A stretch of 38,796 nt of DNA. Origin: Bryobacteraceae bacterium (lineage in GTDB: Bacteria > Acidobacteriota > Terriglobia > Bryobacterales > Bryobacteraceae). Positions 33,724 to 38,796 of this stretch are shown one piece after another. The stretch covers positions 1 to 38,796 of the forward strand of contig JAICLJ010000026.1 in NCBI GenBank assembly GCA_025927575.1, in the 5' to 3' direction. The position numbers and the translations under genes are program-made. A model generated the notes under the pieces. It worked only from the letters and a program-made list of their open reading frames with translations, made no database searches and was not told the origin of the DNA. How positions within the stretch are numbered: the stretch's first letter is position 1; every line of letters starts with the position of its first letter.

Positions 33724-35010
33724 CTATTGACCTCCCACCGGCATCGCGGGCTGGGGGCTCAGCCGGATTCGCTGCTGAGAATCCCACTGCGACATGTCCG
33801 AGAGAATCGCCCAATCACCCACCTTTAGACCACTCAACACCTGAATGGTGTTTACCGAAGCGGCTCCAAATTTCACATTCACGTGAGTAGCGCTTCTGCC
33901 ATCCGGCGCAATCTTAAACAACCCGACCGTGGAATTGGGCTGGCCGAACACGGGCCGGCCGATCTGAACTACATCAGCCAGGCGTTCCAGTTGAATGGTG
34001 CCGTCGACGCTCAGTTCGGGGCGCGAGCCTGGCGGCAGGGGGCCGTCCAGCTTGCAATCGACGATAACGGTGCCATTCTGGGCGGCGGGATAGATGCGAA
34101 TCACATGCGCCGGCACTATGCCGTTTCTCGTGTCGATCTCGGCCGGCTGGTTAATCGCGATGTCTTTCATCTGCGTTTCGGGAATGTTCAGCTCGGCCTT
34201 CAATTTGTGTGGATTGGCGACCTTGGCGAGGATTAAGCCGGGGGTGACGCGCTGGCCGACTTCGACGTCCACTTCCTGCACAACGCCATCGACTCCTGCG
34301 CGCATTGCCAACTCGTCCTCCTGCTTCTGTTTGAGTTCATATTGGGCGCGAGCCGAATCGACAGCGACTTGCTGCTCCTCGATTTGTGCTTTGATCGAAT
34401 CGTCATTGATTGCAAGCCGCTGCTTTTGGAGCGCGAGACGCTTCGAAAGAGAATCCGCCTGGGCGACGGTGAGTTTCGTTTCCAGTTCGGACTTCAAACC
34501 GAGCCGGGTCAATTCCAGGTCGCGATCCGCCGTCAGTTTGGCCTGGTTATACTGTGATTCGAGATCGGCGAGCGTGGCGCGTTGGTCCAGTTTTCCGCTT
34601 TCGAGCTTCACTTTCAGATCGGCGAGCGTGGCCTGCGCCTGTTTCCATTTCCATTCGGCGTCGTGAGCCGCCAATTCCATGCCGGGATTGCTCAGACGGA
34701 GGATCACGTCATTGGCGCTAACCTTATCACCTGCGCGGTGCTCAATGCTATCGACGCGCGAGTCGGCAGCCGCCGGTATCCACACAATCTCTTCCGGGGT
34801 GAGCCGGCCGAGGCCGCGCACGTCTCTGATCATCGGGCCGCGTTTTACTTCGCCGGGCCAAAGCGTTGAGCCGTCCACCTCAGGCGAGGCTGGTTTCAGG
34901 CGGAGAGCGAACACCGTGCCGCCGCCGAGGACAGCCACCGCCACAATAATGTAGGCGATGCGCTTAATGGTCCTCCGCCGGGCGACTTCTTTTCCACGAG
35001 GAATATCCAT
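33724..35010 (-). CDS. HlyD/MacA-type periplasmic adaptor protein
   Basis: A 428-residue membrane-fusion protein. I start it at ATG 35010 (MDIPRGKEVARRR), after AAGGTG, because the frame above, up to 35256, reads as noise. A single N-terminal helix (about residues 18-35, IAYIIVAVAVLGGGTVFAL) is followed by the lipoyl-like half motif (DSRVDSIEHRAGDKVSAND), a long coiled-coil hairpin (residues about 115-230, QATLADLKVKLESGKLDQRA to YELKQKQEDELAM), the second lipoyl half (GVVQEVDVEVGQRVTPG) and beta-barrel parts. Such proteins bridge an inner membrane exporter to the outer membrane. It heads the operon with the two ATPases. Confidence 0.93.
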   Translation of the reverse strand: MDIPRGKEVARRRTIKRIAYIIVAVAVLGGGTVFALRLKPASPEVDGSTLWPGEVKRGPMIRDVRGLGRLTPEEIVWIPAAADSRVDSIEHRAGDKVSANDVILRLSNPGMELAAHDAEWKWKQAQATLADLKVKLESGKLDQRATLADLESQYNQAKLTADRDLELTRLGLKSELETKLTVAQADSLSKRLALQKQRLAINDDSIKAQIEEQQVAVDSARAQYELKQKQEDELAMRAGVDGVVQEVDVEVGQRVTPGLILAKVANPHKLKAELNIPETQMKDIAINQPAEIDTRNGIVPAHVIRIYPAAQNGTVIVDCKLDGPLPPGSRPELSVDGTIQLERLADVVQIGRPVFGQPNSTVGLFKIAPDGRSATHVNVKFGAASVNTIQVLSGLKVGDWAILSDMSQWDSQQRIRLSPQPAMPVGGQ

Positions 35011-35278
35011 GAGACACCTTGATAATGGCACGTAGAGCGCCAGGAGTGCACGAACTGTAACCAGTTGAAAAGAAGGAGCCTTCCAAAATGTAGGGGGGGC
35101 CGCCGGAGGCCCGGGTGTCCGTTTGTGGGATTCGCCTTGTGCGCTGTGGAACGAATTCTTGCCGACAGTACAGTCCGCGTCTACCTCCGCCACATGTCTC
35201 CCGAAGAAACGAACCCATCTGGCGTTTCGCGCTACGCTGAGAACTGTGAGTTCCACGGTACAGCGAAGTCCGGTTTGG

Positions 35279-36208
35279 ATGCGGAGCGTCGGATCTCTGG
35301 ACGGCTTTCGGCGATTCGCCTGGGGCGTGCTGGCCTACAACATCCTGGTGATTTTATGGGGCGCGTATGTGCGCGCCAGCGGGTCCGGCGCAGGCTGCGG
35401 CGACCACTGGCCGCTATGTAACGGCCAGGTAGTTCCCAGGGCGCCGCGAATTGAGACGATGATCGAATACAGCCACCGGCTGACGAGCGGCTTGTCGGTC
35501 ATTGTCGTGGTTGGCTTGTGCGCCTGGGCATTCCTGTTGTTCCCGCGAGGCAATCGCGTTCGAAAGCTGGCAGGCGCCTCGGTCGTGTTTCTGTTCGTCG
35601 AGGCTATGCTCGGAGCGGGGCTGGTCCTTTTCAACGTCGGCCAGACCGCGTCCATCGGCCACACGATCTATTTGTCCGCGCATTTGGCAAATACGCTTCT
35701 GTTGCTGGCGGCGCTTGTATTGACGGCCTGGTTCGCTGAGGGGCCCGAGGCGCGACTTCGTTTGCGAGAGATTCCGTGGCCGTTCTGGGCCACGCTGCCA
35801 CTCGCCATGTTTGTCTGCATCACGGGAACGGTCGCCGCTTTAGGCGATACGGCCTTTCCCTCGGCAAGCTTGAGCGCCGGCATCAGGCAGGACTTCTCGC
35901 CGACGGCGAGTTTCCTCGTCCGGCTTCGAATGTTTCATCCGTTCGTGGCCGCAATTTCAGGCCTGCTCTTCGCGGCGGTAGCGGTTTTCGCGCTGCGCGT
36001 CACCGAGCGGCCGAAGATGCGTGCCTTGGCCATGACGATCGTCATTGTGACTTTCGTCCAACTCTGCGCGGGCGTGCTGAATCTGGCTCTGCTCGCCCCT
36101 GTTTGGATGCAGATTCTGCATCTGTTTCTGGCGGATATCGTTTGGATCGCACTGGTCCTGTTTGTGGCGGAAGCAGCGCGGCCGATCAGCGTTCCTCTTC
36201 GCCGTTAA
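35279..36208 (+). CDS. CtaA/COX15-family heme A synthase
   Basis: A 309-residue protein with eight membrane helices in two four-helix halves. The first half has WGAYVRASGSGAGCGDHWPL with CNG, which holds the paired Cys of the first loop, and IEYSHRLTSG with the conserved Glu and His. The second half has FHPFVAAISG and LHLFLADIVWIA with the heme-binding His. It converts heme O to heme A for aa3-type oxidases. ATG 35279 is chosen; an in-frame GTG at 35246 is possible. It is divergent from the exporter operon. The oxidase of this window is cbb3 type, which does not need heme A, so an aa3 oxidase must be elsewhere if this enzyme is used. Confidence 0.92.
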   Translation: MRSVGSLDGFRRFAWGVLAYNILVILWGAYVRASGSGAGCGDHWPLCNGQVVPRAPRIETMIEYSHRLTSGLSVIVVVGLCAWAFLLFPRGNRVRKLAGASVVFLFVEAMLGAGLVLFNVGQTASIGHTIYLSAHLANTLLLLAALVLTAWFAEGPEARLRLREIPWPFWATLPLAMFVCITGTVAALGDTAFPSASLSAGIRQDFSPTASFLVRLRMFHPFVAAISGLLFAAVAVFALRVTERPKMRALAMTIVIVTFVQLCAGVLNLALLAPVWMQILHLFLADIVWIALVLFVAEAARPISVPLRR

Positions 36209-36274
36209 GCAGTCCTAACCTGATATACCGGAACTCGTGAGGGGCGGCCCGCGTCCCTGGAAAGTGAAAACTTT

Positions 36275-36985
36275 ATGTCTCTGAAACTACTGTTGTTGAC
36301 TTCGGTCGCTCTGCCATTTTTGGCGCAGGCGCAGGATGCGCGCCCGCCGGTGCGCCGCCAGATTGTACGAGCGACGGGAGAGGCGGCGTTGACCGCCAAG
36401 CCCGACCAGGCGCGGCTTTCGGTAGGCGTGATTACCGACGCCGCAACGGCGGAAGAGGCCATGCAGCAGAACGCCACGCAGACCACGGCGGTGCTCGATG
36501 CATTGAAGAACGTCGTAGGGACGGGCGGAGAAGTTAAGACGTCCAATTACTCCGTCAGCCCCCAATACAAATATGAGCAGGGCCACAGCCCAGTCATCAC
36601 TGGTTATCAGGCAAGTAATACGGTGGACGTGACGCTGAGCGATTTGAGCCTGATCGGCAAAGTGATTGACGCCGTGGGGCATGCGGGCGCGAACAACATC
36701 AACAGCATCGCGTTTACATTAAAGAACGATCAGGCCGTGCGCGCGAAGGTGATCGCGGCGGCGACGAAACAGGCGCAGGCGAATGCGGAGGCGATCGCGC
36801 AAGCGCTGAACGTGAGAGTGGTTGGCCTTGCGTCCGCCGAAACAGTGGAAGGAGGTGGCCCGCGACCGATGACACCTATGTTCTCGGCGATGGGGCGCCA
36901 GGCAATGGCTGCCCCCACCCCGGTCGAAACCGGAACTTTAGACGTGCACGCGACCGTATCGGTGACGCTGGAAGTGGAGAAATAG
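36275..36985 (+). CDS. secreted SIMPL-domain (DUF541) protein
   Basis: A 236-residue periplasmic protein. A signal peptide (residues 1-19, LKLLLLTSVALPFLAQAQ) is followed by the SIMPL domain: IVRATGEAALTAKPDQARLS, VEVKTSNYSVSP-type segment (GEVKTSNYSVSPQYKYEQG), ITGYQASNTVDVTLSDLSL, VIDAVGHAGANNINSIAF, and the C-terminal VHATVSVTLEVEK. Family members are widespread outer-surface or periplasmic proteins of uncertain function, linked to stress tolerance in some bacteria. A short gap (66 bases) separates it from the heme A synthase gene; they could share a transcript. Confidence 0.92.
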   Translation: MSLKLLLLTSVALPFLAQAQDARPPVRRQIVRATGEAALTAKPDQARLSVGVITDAATAEEAMQQNATQTTAVLDALKNVVGTGGEVKTSNYSVSPQYKYEQGHSPVITGYQASNTVDVTLSDLSLIGKVIDAVGHAGANNINSIAFTLKNDQAVRAKVIAAATKQAQANAEAIAQALNVRVVGLASAETVEGGGPRPMTPMFSAMGRQAMAAPTPVETGTLDVHATVSVTLEVEK

Positions 36986-37002
36986 AAGGATCCGGGAGCC
37001 GG

Positions 37003-37362
37003 TTAAGCTTTTGACAGAGGCTCCGTGAACTTGATCTGATTTCCCGAAGGATCGTTCACACGGAAGTCCCGGTTACCCCACGGCTTTCGTTCGATATCCT
37101 GTGTCACACGAGCGCCTCGTCTCATAAGCTCGCCGTGCAGTTCATCGAGTTCGTGCGTGAAGATGTGCATTCCAACAGGAGAATAGTTCCGCGAATCGTC
37201 TTGGAAGAGATGGATAGCAATGCCGCCGCGCTCCACGATGGCGTAATCCCCGCCAGGCATTTCCATCGCAACTTGGAAACCGAGCTTCTCCCTGTAATAT
37301 TCAATCGACTCCTGGATCTTCAAAACGGGAACTTCGGGCGCAATCCGCGAAAGCCTCACCAT
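37003..37362 (-). CDS. VOC-family (glyoxalase/bleomycin-resistance-like) protein
   Basis: A 119-residue single-domain protein. The paired beta-alpha-beta fold is seen in VPVLKIQESIEYYREKLGFQ, then GGDYAIVERGGIAIHLFQDD, the second repeat HIFTHELDELHGELMRRGAR and NRDFRVNDPSGNQIKFTEPL. The last segment is the classical end of the family. Members bind metals or small molecules and act as dioxygenases, isomerases or drug-binding proteins. The order of His and Glu resembles bleomycin-resistance-like proteins more than glyoxalase I. No partner is adjacent, so the substrate is unknown. It converges with the SIMPL gene. Confidence 0.88.
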   Translation of the reverse strand: MVRLSRIAPEVPVLKIQESIEYYREKLGFQVAMEMPGGDYAIVERGGIAIHLFQDDSRNYSPVGMHIFTHELDELHGELMRRGARVTQDIERKPWGNRDFRVNDPSGNQIKFTEPLSKA

Positions 37363-37451
37363 GTATCGATTTTCTCCATGCGCCTTGCCGGAAGAGGCTT
37401 GGCCGGTATTCTTTCGCGAAATCCACGCCGGCGGCCAGCGAACTACGCGAA

Positions 37452-38796
37452 TTAAACTCCGCTAGCCGCTTGTAGCATGGACCATTTTAGCTGTTCTTCC
37501 ACTTCCTCGTCGACCTTCGCGCCTTCCCGCGTGACATAGAACACATCCAGAGCCTTATGCGCTTCGGTATCAATAAGCACAAGCTCAATGTCGCATCCGG
37601 CCGCGGAAAACGCCGTGGCGAGATCGTAAAGCAGACCAGGCCGATCCTCACCAACAAACTCGACAAGCGTCGCGGCATCGGACACTTCGTTGTCGAAACG
37701 AACAACCGGCGCAACCTGTGTAAGACGGCCTCGCGCCGGAACTGGTCGTCTCCGCTTCAGCAGAACCTTCACATCCTCCGTGCCGACGACCACCCGCTCC
37801 ACGATTTTGCGGAGACGGTCAGTTTCAGTGGGGTTCAGTTCCAGCGTACGGAGCGGATCGGTGAAGCGAAACTGATCGAGCGCGAGGCGGGAAGCGTTCG
37901 CGCACGCCTCCGCCTTCACGATGTTTAGGCCGAAGCTGGCAAGCGCCCCGCAGATGGAGGCAAATAAACCGGGCCGGTCGGTCGCCAGCACTGTCGCCAA
38001 AAACGAATCCTTCTGTTGCACCACTTCAACGGCTACGCCAAACTCATCGGCGCGCCGCGCGAGCGCGCAATGGCAACCGACTTCTTCGGGCGTGTGGGTG
38101 CGCAGATACCGTGTGGGAAGGCCTTCAAGAAATTTCGCGAACTCGGGCGTGCGCTCCTCTGACGGAAAACCTTCCATGCCGTGAATACGGTCGCTGTCGA
38201 GTTCGCGCGTCAGTTGACGCCGGCCGGCGCTATACGTGCGCCAAAGTTGTTCAAGGCGCCAGGGCGTCATGGCCGTCGGATTGACCGCGCTGATATCCGC
38301 GTAGGTCAGCAACGTAAGATAGCGCAGAGATTCGAGCGTCCGCACTGAAGATGCGAGATGGCGCGCCGTTGCCGGATCGTCAAGGTCGCGGCTATTCATG
38401 ATGAGCGAGAGATCCAAGTGACGCTCAATCAGCGATAACGTGATTTCTCGCCGGTTGCGCGGCATGCCAATTCGAGAGGCAATCGCGCCCGCCGTTTCGA
38501 GCGAACCTGCGACGTGATCGCCCGGCTTAGTACCCTTCCCAATATCATGCAACAACAGCGCGAAGCGGAGAACGGCTATATCCTCTACTTCTCGCAACAG
38601 TTCCTGAAGCCTTTTAGCGGTTCCGTCTCCACCGGTTGTCAGCCGGTCAATCACTTCAACCGCAACGAGGGTATGTTCATCGACGGTATAGCGATGATAG
38701 AAGTCGCGTACGACAAGGCTGTCGATCGACTGCCACTCGGGAATGGCCGCCGCCAGAATTCCGGCTTCCTGCATCTCGTGCAGTGCCAATCCGGCG
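37452..38796 (-). CDS. glnD: PII uridylyltransferase / uridylyl-removing enzyme, C-terminal part (cut by window edge)
   Basis: The last 445 or so residues of GlnD; the frame is still open at 38796, so the nucleotidyltransferase domain lies outside. The visible part has the HD domain (FYHRYTVDEHTLVAVEVIDR, then FALLLHDIGKGTKPGDH), the region between, and two C-terminal ACT domains (FLATVLATDRPGLFASICGA and LVEFVGEDRPGLLYDLATAF). GlnD adds UMP to PII at low glutamine and removes it at high glutamine, so it is the cell's nitrogen sensor; the ACT domains bind glutamine and the HD domain removes UMP. The gene ends 89 bases from the VOC gene. Confidence 0.95.
   Translation of the reverse strand, partial: AGLALHEMQEAGILAAAIPEWQSIDSLVVRDFYHRYTVDEHTLVAVEVIDRLTTGGDGTAKRLQELLREVEDIAVLRFALLLHDIGKGTKPGDHVAGSLETAGAIASRIGMPRNRREITLSLIERHLDLSLIMNSRDLDDPATARHLASSVRTLESLRYLTLLTYADISAVNPTAMTPWRLEQLWRTYSAGRRQLTRELDSDRIHGMEGFPSEERTPEFAKFLEGLPTRYLRTHTPEEVGCHCALARRADEFGVAVEVVQQKDSFLATVLATDRPGLFASICGALASFGLNIVKAEACANASRLALDQFRFTDPLRTLELNPTETDRLRKIVERVVVGTEDVKVLLKRRRPVPARGRLTQVAPVVRFDNEVSDAATLVEFVGEDRPGLLYDLATAFSAAGCDIELVLIDTEAHKALDVFYVTREGAKVDEEVEEQLKWSMLQAASGV

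Noticed and set aside
35026..35044. sigma-54-like GG-N10-GC motif (on both strands, because TGGC and GCCA form a small inverted repeat) near the HlyD start
   Set aside because: On the minus strand it would place transcription start inside the ribosome site; on the plus strand the -12 element is poor (GCGC). Tempting because of the nearby sigma-54 regulator, but not supportable.

Overview
The window looks like a chromosomal segment of an acidobacterium, probably of the Solibacter/Bryobacter type. The clearest signs are a MacB-like permease of the large 'acidobacterial duplicated orphan permease' (ADOP) family, two tandem proteins of the VWFA-related acidobacterial type, KDO genes (a Gram-negative outer membrane), high GC, and several GTG/TTG starts. 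No tRNA, rRNA, CRISPR array, transposase or phage gene was seen. The assignment rests on gene content only.

Layout, left to right. 1-5.9 kb: a fragment at the edge, a secreted beta-propeller protein (+), a secreted GDSL/SGNH hydrolase (-), a YcjF/DUF697-like membrane protein (-) and a secreted tannase/feruloyl esterase (+). 6.0-6.7 kb: a decayed PAS-GAF-histidine kinase pseudogene. 6.7-11.6 kb: treY-treZ, which make trehalose from maltodextrins, preceded by a small basic DUF6496 protein. 11.9-12.8 kb: a slipin (SPFH) gene. 12.9-18.4 kb (-): a six-gene cbb3-type oxidase operon, ccoS-ccoN-ccoO-ccoP-ccoI plus a Met-rich membrane protein, in which every junction is a 4-base start/stop overlap. 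18.4-19.06 kb: a long stretch with no gene. 19.06-22.2 kb: the ADOP permease and a type IV pilin-like protein. 22.2-25.6 kb (-): kdsB-pyrG-kdsA, which make KDO and activate it with CTP. 25.8-29.0 kb (+): two VWA proteins, a coupled 65-residue protein and lipA. 29.1-35.0 kb (-): an exporter-like operon (HlyD-type adaptor, two MacB/LolD-type ATPases, a 72-residue membrane protein) joined to an NtrX/NtrY-type sigma-54 two-component pair; no permease is present. 35.3-37.4 kb: a CtaA/COX15 heme A synthase, a SIMPL-domain protein and a VOC protein. Right edge: the C-terminal part of glnD.

The two most interesting units are the compact cbb3 operon, with a one-heme CcoP, CcoS placed first and an unrecognised Met/His-rich six-helix protein last, and the permease-less two-ATPase exporter operon with its own sigma-54 regulator. 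Neither can be called new without a database search. Several intergenic elements (pyrimidine-rich tracts, direct repeats, inverted repeats, a strong ribosome site on an ATG-TAA) are also recorded.
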